NCBI GenBank assembly: GCA_950295325.1 | Contig: OX485803.1 | Span: 32,477,554-32,541,553 of the forward strand | DNA: 64,000 bases | Reading direction: 5' to 3' | From: Polytrichum commune | Lineage: Eukaryota; Streptophyta; Polytrichopsida; Polytrichales; Polytrichaceae | Shown: positions 10,325-20,027 of the stretch, piece after piece | Position numbering within the stretch: the first letter of the stretch is position 1 | Layout of the letters: every line of letters begins with the position of its first letter | Position numbers and translations under genes: made by a program | The notes under the pieces: generated by a model | Database searches by the model: none | What the model was told of the DNA's origin: nothing | The model's input: the letters and a program-made list of their open reading frames with translations, nothing else

Positions 10325-11550
10325 TAGTCAGTATTCAATCATTTCCATATTTGCAGCAAAAGGTTCTTGTTTGAATGATGAGATGCTGACAACAAAAGCC
10401 AAACAATTTCAATCTCAATGAAGAGTCAATCGAGGGAATGAAGTGTAGGACTACCGACACTATTCCTTATTATAGTACTATACTCAAGCTTCCTCAATCT
10501 CATAGTATGCCCAAATGTTATCAAATTTTGAAGCTGAAATTTTTTTAGAGTTTTCAATTACAAATGTAATGAACATGCATTTTTTATGGATAAATTGAAC
10601 AAGATGTTAATTTCCAACATTATCAAACATCACCATAGTACTTTTGTAGTGTGTGATATGGTGAAGACATCATCATGGGATTTACTTTTTATTCTCCATA
10701 TGATTCTTCAATACAAATGTTCTTTCATGCTTATGTATCTTCATTATGTATACAAAATGGCATTTTACATTAAAATAGGCCATTTCCTTGAAAAACCTGG
10801 ATATGAGGCCAAATGTTGTATTACGGAGAGTATGACCTTCGAACAATACGACACGTTCTTGGATGACCAAACGTGTCTTAGGGCCGGTCACACAGGCTCG
10901 CAAGTCACTTGAGGTCAATCCATGCAATCTTAGTTGTTGAAAGCATAGAAGTTGGGACTTACCACCTCACGTGGGATCCCAAGTTCTAAGTCCCATGTAC
11001 TATGACACGGATGTCAACATGGCGGCACTTTTTGGAGAAGAGGCTTGGGACTCGTGTTGAGAGTTGGAACGAGCAAAAAAACTAGACCCAACTCTCAACA
11101 CAAGTCCCGTGAGTTATTTTGCATAAAATAATCAAGATCCCACTTTCATGAATACAAAAACTAGGAATTAAGTATATTTGTATTCATGCATGAATTCTAA
11201 ACAATTCCAACCACCAAGATGACGTACACTATGACTACACAAATATGGTTGTTGGTACACATAGAAGACCAACATTTGAAGTTGCGGTTGTTGTTTGATA
11301 ATCTTGTTCTCACAAGTGCACATCCCTTACTTTTTATTAGACAAGTTGTTTGTCCAAATTTACTTAAATGTCTATTAAAACCATATTTTAGTGGTCTTCT
11401 AAGGCTTAAAAGTTGGGGCTTTGCTTCCAATGTTGAGATTTGCTAATATGAGTAGGACTTGGGACCCTGATTAATATTTTAATTATTTTGTTATTTCATG
11501 AGTTCAAACCCACCAGGCCTTTAATCACTTAGTGCACCACACAATTCTTG
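10325..11550. other. intergenic with one strong hairpin
   Basis: Short open frames (10586-10912, 11219-11446) show no motif and lie opposite equally long frames on the other strand, so no gene is called. A compact inverted repeat at 11047-11108 is listed separately. Confidence 0.35.
11047..11108. repeat. compact hairpin, 21-bp stem
   Basis: Arms 11047-11067 and 11088-11108 are complementary at 20 of 21 positions, around a 20-base A-rich loop. It may be the core of a small foldback element. It could also be transcribed into a hairpin, but no evidence of transcription is visible. Confidence 0.6.
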
Positions 11551-12115
11551 TCTAATGTGTGTGGGTTTCCATTCACAATTACATGTTACTATAACTTTTT
11601 ACCGACATTATCATATTTAATTAACTAAGTTATATCGTATTCTTTGGTGTGCTGCTACACTAAGTATGATATTTAATGTCTCCAATTCTGATTGTTTTGC
11701 TCAATACTAATTGTAAACCGCGGTATAGTGTCACCAACACTAAAAGTTAACCCAACATTATTTGTCATTCCTTGTAAATTCTTTGGGGGATAATAGGTTT
11801 ACAGTGTCGACATTACTATCACTTGTCAAGTGATTTTTCATTCAAATTTCAATAATCCATGATAATATTTCATCACAAGTTGCTGACAAGAGAAGGTAGG
11901 GTTTTAGCCAATGGATGAACTCATCCATCATCCATGACAATAATTGTTCGCTTATTCATAAGAAGTGTCATCCAAAAAGTTACCATAGTGACATAAAATA
12001 CCATACGACACTAAATATCATATTTAGTGGACTTATGTTATTTGGGCAAAAAATGATATTCTTCGTCAAATATTAATAGCAACGCGTAACTCCAAAGGGT
12101 AACCCACACTAATTA
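11551..12115. mobile_element. family-2 TIR element split by a family-1 element
   Basis: The left part (11551-11657) and right part (12030-12115) match 3681-3877 in order, including the 'aactaagttatatc' block and the 'aacccacactaatta' terminal repeat. The intervening 372 bp is a complete family-1 element, so family 2 was here first. Confidence 0.6.
11658..12029 (+). mobile_element. CACTA-ended short TIR element (family 1, copy c)
   Basis: This is a full 372-bp copy beginning CACTAAGTATGATATTTAA and ending CATATTTAGTG. It serves as the uninterrupted reference for copy b. It has no coding capacity and is nested in a family-2 element. Confidence 0.7.
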
Positions 12116-12710
12116 GAGAAAATAGTGTAGCTGGCTTCCAGGTGGTGTGGAGAAGAAGGAAGCGTCGAGGAAGAACGGGCACCAACTCCCGCGGAGAAGT
12201 TTCGCGTCGACCGACACGGTCGTTTGTCCTCGGCCACTCAGGTCCCACACAGTTGTAATTCCCGCGAAGGCGGCGGCACCTTCACAGAACAATTGCTTCC
12301 ACAACCCAAGTCGTCTTAACCTTGGTATAAACGATCACGAAGCGTCCACAACTTCCATCATATCGGCGTTCACAGAATATAGACAGTAGCGTCTCATCGC
12401 AGACGACCGCCAACACAGACATCATTCAATCGCCGTATGTTCTCACTTGCATCTGCAGAGACAACCCTAGACTCCAGCTCCCACTCCATCCAAGTTGCTC
12501 TGGATTAGTAGTGCAATATCTCCAATTCTCCCATTTTGCATTGACAAGCAGATTCAGCTCTGCAGTTGCCGAAAATCAGGTAGCTGAGTCTTTGGGATTG
12601 GATCACCTCGAAGAATTTCTCCCCTTCTGAGACATCGTCGTGAATTAGGGTTTCTTGCGCCTGTGTCCCATCCTCGTCGACGGTTGAGAAGAGTTGAATC
12701 GAAACCCAGG
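12116..12710 (+). promoter_or_regulatory. promoter and leader of small-gene copy 3, TATA box at 12326-12331
   Basis: The TATAAACGATCACGAAGC block corresponds to the promoter block of copy 2. Downstream leader blocks are shared with copies 1 and 2, including the 'cttgcatctgcagagac' segment at 12445-12462. The predicted leader is about 350 nt. An upstream in-phase ATG at 12663 would add 16 residues that copy 1 lacks, so the start at 12711 is preferred. Confidence 0.6.
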
Positions 12711-13061
12711 ATGGCAGTGGACACCACAGTGATCGTCAATGATACGGCGCACGCTTTGACCATGAAGGTTGAGTATCATCGCTATTCAGTGGACTTTGCA
12801 ACTCTTGATAAGGGTGCCAGGTTTACAATGTATGTGGATTACAATGCCACCTACCAGGAGTTCTCGATGGGCGTAGATACCAAAGGGAAGACGCTGATCT
12901 TGAGTTCGGATGAGTGCTGCGACTACAAGTGCATCGTCATCAAGGAAGTGGACGGCGAGTTTGACGTCGAGAAAGAGCCGCGGAGGCATTTCAGCAACGA
13001 AGCGGTGAACACACCCGCTGCGGTTAAGAAATCAAAACTCAGCTGGAGATTTTGGTTGTAG
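12711..13061 (+). CDS. small conserved protein, tandem family copy 3
   Basis: This is a 116-aa paralogue of copies 1 and 2 and the most divergent intact copy. It begins MAVDTTVIVNDTAH. It has SVDFATLDKG where the others have FVDFAT(L/V)DKG, KTLILSSDE where they have KRLIVSSDE, and one residue fewer in the variable linker before the tail. The DECCDYKC cluster, the KEVDGEFDVEKEP segment and the AVKKSKLSWRFWL tail are intact. It has no introns, signal peptide or membrane segment. Function is unknown. Retention of the Cys cluster and aromatic tail despite changes elsewhere suggests these are the constrained parts. Confidence 0.8.
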   Translation: MAVDTTVIVNDTAHALTMKVEYHRYSVDFATLDKGARFTMYVDYNATYQEFSMGVDTKGKTLILSSDECCDYKCIVIKEVDGEFDVEKEPRRHFSNEAVNTPAAVKKSKLSWRFWL

Positions 13062-14258
13062 AAATCGGGGCGTACATTTAGAGAATTCAGGCCCATTTAC
13101 CACATTGATTACTCATTCCTCCCTTGTACAGATTTTTTCGTCCCTCAGATTGAGGACTAATGATATACTGTCATTCCGACATGAACCAGCTCTCGAAACC
13201 CTAATGTGTTTTCCTCATCTTTGCTTGAACAAGTGGCATTTTCGCTTCCTTCCCAATGCTTGTCTCTGCATGAATCCTATGTGCATGACGTCACTGTCAA
13301 ATTTGATCCCAGTTGGCAAACAATTTCCAAACTCTTACTTATACACACTCGACTGGAACGTATCGGAATTCGTCAATATATGGAATTCAATCCCTTTTGT
13401 AGAATCACTGAGTATGTTGTTGCACAGACATCGCGCCATTAAAACAACCACGATAGGTGATTTTAGAACTGAACTTAATATTCAGGTAGCGGAATGCATC
13501 CCATACGGCCACCTACATGGATATGAAATTGTCGTGTGCTGAATGTAGAAAAGGCCCATGTCCAGAGGAAACATCCAATTTTCACTTCGCTTTCTCGTGT
13601 GTTTTCTGGATGGTGTATACATCATGAACATCTCCAAGGTCTGGAATCTCATACAAATGAGAACACCTGATTACTTAATAGAGTTATCCGTAAACTAAAG
13701 CAAATGAAACCATGGGTTTAGTCCCAAACCCTGAGGTTATGAGAATTAAGATAAAGTCATCTGTTGCAAGTTCTCTTGGTGCTTAACTACCATACACAAA
13801 GAGTGTTGTCGGGTTGTTAAAAACCAGTTTTCTAGCTTGTCCTGCTATGACGGATGGGTCAATCTAGCCTTGCAATATGGGATTTAGGACAATGGACACC
13901 ATACGCATACCCTATTTTAGATCCTTAAATCCTCTCCAAGTTTGAGACGTGAAAATAAAGAGGTCTTAATGGTTTCTCCCAACTTTCAAAATAGGCTCCG
14001 ATACATGACAAGCTAACAACTCTAGACAAAATACATTTTTCAAAGGAGGATCAAACCCATGGTGCCATACCTCTTTGAAGGACTTTATGGATAACTTTGA
14101 TGTATTGGTAATGTGACAAAAAACAAGTACATAGGTAATGTCTCAACAAGTGCATTTCTTATACTAGAACAAATCATAATTTGGTCTTTAAGTAAGATGC
14201 ATCGTAAATGACTAAAATATGGACTATATGATATGAGATTTGCAAACCTTGGATAGTG
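13062..14258. other. 3' flank of copy 3, then intergenic
   Basis: The first 270 bases or so match the 3' flanks of copies 1 and 2. The open frames at 13105-13542 and 13206-13442 overlap this flank in two different phases and have no counterpart at the other copies, so they are not called. Beyond 13550 nothing recognisable is seen. Confidence 0.4.
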
Positions 14259-14462
14259 CACTAAATATTGTATCTAGTGTCACTTACTGCTTGGAATCCC
14301 ACAATATTAGAACTATTTATTATACATCTCTTTTTTATTGCTAACAAAAGTCAAAGCATTTGGACATTATAGTAACAATTTACATTAATAGCAAAATGAA
14401 ATAGCATTGTGTAACTCCAAATAGTAAGTGGCACTAAATACAGTGTAGTACAACATTTAGTG
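14259..14462. mobile_element. short CACTA-ended TIR element (family 3)
   Basis: This element of about 204 bp has compound inverted ends. A CACTAAATATTGTAT-like tip is followed by GTGTCACTTACT on the left, with the complement of the same order on the right. The inner end motif ('ccaaatagtaagtg') also occurs as fragments at 57825-57845 and 58615-58640. It is non-coding. Confidence 0.5.
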
Positions 14463-14892
14463 TAGTACTTGTCAGGCCGCCTTGGATAATGATTCTCATT
14501 AAAACACTTATCGGACAAAATCCTCAAAACAATCTTCCCATGACGATAGAAAATTGTCCTACTTTAGATACTCTGTATGAATAATGTTATGATACTAAAA
14601 ATAGAATTGTGATTATAACAACACAAATGTGGGAGATATCAAATTTCTGTCATGCACATTGTTGGGTCATCCATGTTCTAGAGTAAGTTGGGGCAAAAGT
14701 TTGAGACTCATGTACAGACTTGTTGGAATCCCAACCCAAACAACATGTGGGCCATACTGTAATTGGATTGGAGAGAATCCATGAGCTTGTGAGTGTGCCA
14801 TTATTGATTATTAGACTATTCCTTTTAGGACTTGATGTGATTTATTCAATGCATTTAATCGCGAAGAGTCACATGGTTCAGGGGCTGGGCCG

Positions 14893-14968
14893 AACCAACC
14901 CGTACATTGGTTCCTTGGAGGCAAGGGTTTAGGCATCCAACAAGGAACGAGTGTATGGGTTGGTTCCC
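14893..14968. repeat. inverted repeat / small foldback
   Basis: Arms of about 27 bp (around 14893-14920 and 14942-14968) are complementary with a few mismatches and face each other across about 20 bases. The open frames on both strands here are products of this symmetry. It is probably the centre of a small foldback element. Confidence 0.45.
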
Positions 14969-15105
14969 CCAAAATCCATGGTTCAACGCTTGAAGGATTC
15001 ATGATAGTTATGTAAGTTGAATGTGAAAACATTATACCGTACTTGTAGTTCAATATTATTCTAGTAGTTTCAACTCCAAAATTGAAACCAGTGACTCTGA
15101 AGCTA

Positions 15106-15496
15106 CACTAAATATGATATCTAGTGTCATCAATTCTAATTATCTTGCTCAATACTAATTGTAAAACGTGATGTAGTGTCACCAACACTAAATGTTAACC
15201 CAACATTATTCATCATTCCTTGTAATTTTTTGGGGGGGTTATAGATTTATAGTGTTGCAATTATTGTCGCTTACCAAGTGATTTTTCATCCAAATTTCAA
15301 ACATCCATGACAATATTTCATTACATAAATTGTTAGGATGCATGATATACCAAACTTCGTTTCAATAATTGGCATTTGGATGACCTAAAAGTAAGTTGGG
15401 ATGATAATATTTGTATTCTTGTTCATAGGAAGTGTCATTAGAAAAGTTATCAGAATGACATAAAATACCATATGACAATAAATACAATATTAAGTG
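15106..15496 (+). mobile_element. CACTA-ended short TIR element (family 1, copy d)
   Basis: This is a full-length copy of about 391 bp, starting CACTAAATATGATATCTAG and ending in a decayed TTAAGTG. It matches copy c through most of its length but is more diverged, suggesting an older insertion. Confidence 0.65.
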
Positions 15497-17034
15497 TAGT
15501 TTCGAGCTCAGTGGGGTTGGACACCCTGACAATTCGGGCAATTGAATTGCATGGGAAATTGCTTGATTTGGTTAGAAATTTTTCATCATGGCCTCTATGA
15601 TCATTTCAACTCTTAAATTGGGAGTTCAGATGCAAAAATTATAAGGGGTTAAAGTGATGATTTGTTGAAGGTAGAGCATTAGGTTGCTTGTAATCATAGA
15701 AATGTGATTGTTAGAGGTATATGAATGAATAAGATTTGAATAACTCCATAAGGTTTGTGGGAAGTGGGAGTTGAGATATCCCATATGCATTGTACAATGC
15801 ATATTAATAAATAAATAAAGCCCAATTTGCAAATTATATGTCTCCCAATTAAGGGGAACAAGTTGAATCAAGATCTAAGTATATTTGGATTTATGCATGA
15901 TTTTTGGACAATTCCAATCGCCAACATAACGTACACTAGATCACAAAACCACACAAATATGGTGGTTGACAAACATGAATTACAAACATTTAAAGTTGTG
16001 ACTGTTGTGTTATTTCTTTTGTTATTGTCATTTGATGGTTTTGTCCCTACAAATGCACATCCCTTATTATTTTTGGACAAGTGAATTGTCCAACTTTACT
16101 TAAATGCCCTTCAAGGAGCCAATTATCTCTGCCAATGGTTTCCTCAAATCTTGTTGGCAAATTTATTGTAAACGAATGAAGAAAAAAAAGAGCTTTGAAG
16201 TCGATTTTAAATACCTTGAAATTTTCCTTTTTTTGGGGGGGGGGGGTCTTATTGCCACTAGTATTTCAAGCTTGGAATGGTGGCCAGTCAAGCAAGGCAA
16301 CACCATCAAGTGGAACTTAGAAGTGCCCACAATATGGGATAATACCTCATTCCCATTGGACTGTTCCAAGGACCAATGACAGAGAAAATGTGAAAAAAAA
16401 ACAATTATATTAATAAATTTATTAATCAAAATGAAAAATAAAATAACAAAATAACAAAAACTACCCCACCTTACCCCATCCCCAAGGCTGCGAAGTTTCA
16501 CCGCTCTCCCAGGCACGGACTCGATGAAATCTAGAATCCATCGCTCCTCCTCGTCGGCAAGGAGGTAGTTTCTCCGACGTCTGCAACTCAACTCTGCATT
16601 CTATCTGTATTAAGGATCACAAAACCCACACCTGCACTTGCCGGCATCACCTTCAAAGGACCTTCAATTCGGCTTCCTCAATTAGCTCACTCTACTGCAA
16701 CGGTCACTCATTTCTGGATCGATCCTCACTCAATTGCTCCTTAATTGCCTGTGCAGAAGAAATCAGCTGCGTTGACTCCACCCGGACTCCAGGTCGAGCT
16801 GGAAACATATTGCGTGGAATTACACCTTGTTTCCTGATTACACGAAGAAGAGCCTCCACAGGCACAGTCTATGCTGAATTGAGATTGATGGATTGCCTCC
16901 ACGATTCACCGCATCTGCCGTGGACGAGCCTTAATCGTGTCATTGGCTGAGACCTTCTGATTCCAACGCGGACCATTACATTTCGACAAAGTGTTGAACC
17001 AGATTCTAGGTCTGTTGAACTCAAATTATTCAAG
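15497..17034. other. intergenic; leader of the broken small-gene copy at right end
   Basis: There is no supported gene. A 142-codon frame on the minus strand (16163-16591) contains a hydrophobic low-complexity middle and a poly-C run and is judged chance. GC content rises from about 16480 to 17034, as it does before the intact small genes, but the leader blocks of copies 1-3 are not recognisable. Confidence 0.35.
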
Positions 17035-17392
17035 ATGACCGCAGCCGCTAGCACAGTGATCGCCAATGAGACGGCGCAGGTGTTGCACATGAAGGTGAGG
17101 AATCACCGCTACTTCGTGGACTTCGATCACCACCCTCGGCAAAGGTGAGAAATGCACCATGACTGTGGATTACAATACCACCTACCAGGAGCCTGGACAC
17201 CAAAGGGAAGCGGCTCATTGTCAGCTCCGACGATTGCTGCGACTACCAGTGCATTGTCAACAAAGAATCAGTGGATGGCGAGTTTGACGTCGAGAAGGAG
17301 GCTCGGCGGTAATTAAGCAGCGACGACGCCGTGCATGGAGACACCAAATGCTACTTAAGAAATCCAAACTCGGCTGGAGGTTTTGGTTATAG
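17035..17392 (+). pseudogene. broken copy 4 of the small-protein family
   Basis: Homology runs from the ATG through TVIANETAQVLHMKVRNHRYFVDF to the final RFWL-equivalent codons and stop. Several lesions are visible: a one-base frameshift just after the VDF codons (near 17125-17130), a deletion of about 11 bases after the YQE codons (near 17190), an inserted codon before the VDGEF segment, and a CAA-to-TAA change giving a stop at about 17310 in the old frame. The reading frame from the ATG ends after about 38 codons. The Cys-cluster codons survive (DDCCDYQC). An intron explanation is unlikely because there are no matching splice sites and the intact copies are intronless. Confidence 0.85.
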
Positions 17393-18857
17393 AATTCGAG
17401 TCCTTCAGCCCATTGGCTAAGTACACTAATTATCCCAATAGTGATTTCCAAAACATGCACTATTTTGCCAAGTCTCAAAAGTAGTGTGGACCAAACTTTC
17501 TTACTAAGTGATACGAAATTCATGACTATATGCTCATTTATCATACACTTCAAGAAAATGAGTGCGTGCTCTAAGGTGTTGTAGAGTGATAAAAACATAA
17601 ATGGTTTGCAAAAGTGAATAGTGCCAAGTTGAGTAGTGCCAATATTTTCAATGACTAGTGTTGCTATGAATAGTGCCAGGATGAATAGTGCTTCTTAGAT
17701 CTTTTGGTGGCACTAATTCCATAGCATAGAGAGATTTAGTATCACCTTCACTAAATTTCCATACACACTATTAGCCCTCCCCGGCCAATGGGATCATCAA
17801 TGTTGTTTTGTTATGTACCCAATTGATGCAAATAAATTTGAATGATACCTAATTGCAACATCATTTATGAACAACTTCAACGTGGGTTAAAGAGGAGACA
17901 ATCTCCTTTACCATTGGCCGTCCAAATCCAATATCTTGTGAAATGTTGAGTCATCGTACCCTTCCCAGAGTTGTTTGGTCAAGTGAACCAAAAAGTTGCT
18001 ATGCTATTTGTTCCAAGTCCAATGACTTAATTTTTTTGGCAATGAGATACATCCTTTTACTTATCTACAAATAGCGTATATCATGAAAATCGTGATTTAA
18101 TCTTGTTTTTCAACATATATATCTGACATTTTAATAACAACTCATATTGTAAAATCCCCAAAAATGCTACGCTTTAGATCACTTTCCATCCATGATATTT
18201 GCAAAATCCACATTACATAACAAGAAGGATGCACATGAGGACATACTAAGTATAATGTTGGCTTTGGTTGAAATGTTAATACAGGTGATGCTTAACGAGC
18301 ATTTCCAAACTAGACCTTTACGTCCAAACAAGCTTTGGCCTACACTATGTCTGAACATCCACAACACACTTGTCTTTATGGATTTTCGATATGTAAATAG
18401 TGTTTTGTTTAACAGGGCACTTTAAAATGTAGCATAAATTAGCATAACCGCAAAATCGTACCTAGTAAGAATTTACTCTAATCTAGTTCCCGATGGTTCA
18501 CCAAGTGTCAGGGCTACGTCATATGGTTCTAAGTCACACTAATTACGCAGACTAATGATCATATTTAGTATACTAGCCAATCCAGTAACCTGAGGTTAAC
18601 AAAAGAGTCAACTTCCTTTGACCAGTGAGGCTTATTTTACTAGATCTTGTCAGAGGTTGAGAGCCTTAAAGGTCCTTGATCTAGGGAACAAATCTAGGAT
18701 GTTTCCCATATTTAGGTCCTGTATTTTTTATTTAGAGCCATAATATTTATTTATAAATTAAAGGACACCTTGCCTTTGTTTGGGGTGCTGTCACGGTGTC
18801 CTCTCTCTCATACTGGATCTTCTCTCAGGCCCTTGAAGATATCCGATGTTTTGGATG
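17393..18857. other. intergenic, no gene seen
   Basis: Short open frames only, none with motifs. Confidence 0.35.
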
Positions 18858-19010
18858 ACTAATAAGGGCCACTTCACACATGAGCCAAGAGCCGTGACCT
18901 TGTAATGGTGAGGACCCTTGACTCTCATTCGAAGGCCGTACCATGGGCGTTGGGAAAGCCATTTTATGTAGTCACGGGTCCTCAAGCATAGTGTGAAGTG
19001 ATAATGGACC
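18858..19010. repeat. foldback related to 19612-19962
   Basis: The left end 'gggccacttcacaca' and right end 'gtgtgaagtg' face each other, with internal 'agccgtgacc' against 'gtcacggg'. The same end motif flanks the loop of the larger foldback at 19612-19962, so they look like one family. Confidence 0.4.
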
Positions 19011-19611
19011 ATGTTGCGGGACCATTGCATATTTTGTTGGCGGAAAGGAGGATAGGATTTTTTTTAATATAACATGTTTCAAACTCTATCGATTTGAGAG
19101 AATTACTTGGTGATGTTTGTATGTCTTGGAATTTATCATGGAAGCTATTATGAAATATGTCCTAAAAATTTTCCTCTTGAAAAAAATATTAAAAAAAAAA
19201 TCATAGTCTCCCAGAATTTGCGTTAGGCCCACCTCGCCCGACGAAAATTCCGGGAGACCATGAAACCTTATGCATAGTCCACCATGTAGGACTCTATGTA
19301 GACTTTTCATCACCACCTTAGTCCACCCAACTATGGTGGGGGGTCCTTGGACCTTGTTGTATGGGTACCTCAAAGCCCTTTGGGGGGATATCATGTCCGG
19401 TATCGTCAAGGCACTAGTGACTAGCTAGGAACTAGTATAGTGTGTCACTATAGTGTCCATCCTCGAAAGGGGAGAGTAGTATTGTCCCAATTTCCCCTTG
19501 TCCAGTGGGCATTGGGTCATTTGACATTACGAACGGACGCTTTATTCACGGCGGCCCCTTGCTAAAAAGGGACCGGAGTTTCTATCTATCTATCTAGACT
19601 TTTCATCCATG

Positions 19612-19962
19612 AAGTCTTCTTTGGACCTTTAGGCCTTCACCTTCGTGTGTGAAGTGAATTCGGACGGTCTCCACCCTTTCGACCAATGAGAGCTCTTAGA
19701 ATGCAATGGTCACGGGCCTTCAATCTTGTGTGTGAAGTGGCCCTAACTAGTTGTAGAACGTGCCTAGTGCCAAAATGAAGATATTTAGGTTAAAAATAAA
19801 AATATTTGCTGCAATAACCGTAGCAGGGTGTTAAGGGCCACTTCACACACGGGACTAAAAGCATGTGAACATTGCATTCTAAGGTCTCTCATTGGTCGAA
19901 ACGGCTGAGATTGTCCAAGTTCACTTCACACTAGAAGGTGAAGGCCTAAGGATCCAAAGAAA
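19612..19962. repeat. large inverted repeat, arms about 135 bp
   Basis: Positions 19612-19747 and 19830-19962 are inverted copies with roughly 80% identity by eye. Shared blocks include 'ggccttcacctt', 'gtgaagtgaa', 'cgaccaatgagag' and 'agtggccct'. The loop is about 85 bases. It is non-coding and probably a foldback transposon. Confidence 0.65.
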
Positions 19963-19995
19963 GGGTCTAGTAGAAATGAGATAACCCTCGAGAAA

Positions 19996-20027
<32 letters not shown>

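Noticed and set aside
13105-13542. 145-codon frame downstream of copy 3
   Set aside because: It lies in the 3' flank shared with copies 1 and 2, where the corresponding frame is broken. It also overlaps another frame in a different phase.
16163-16591. 142-codon minus-strand frame
   Set aside because: It crosses a homopolymer run and an AT-rich low-complexity stretch. No family is recognised and there is no sign of conservation in the window.
17035-17392. Copy 4 of the small family as a functional spliced gene
   Set aside because: The intact copies are intronless, the lesions are a frameshift, a short deletion and a nonsense change, and there are no GT-AG borders that would restore the frame.
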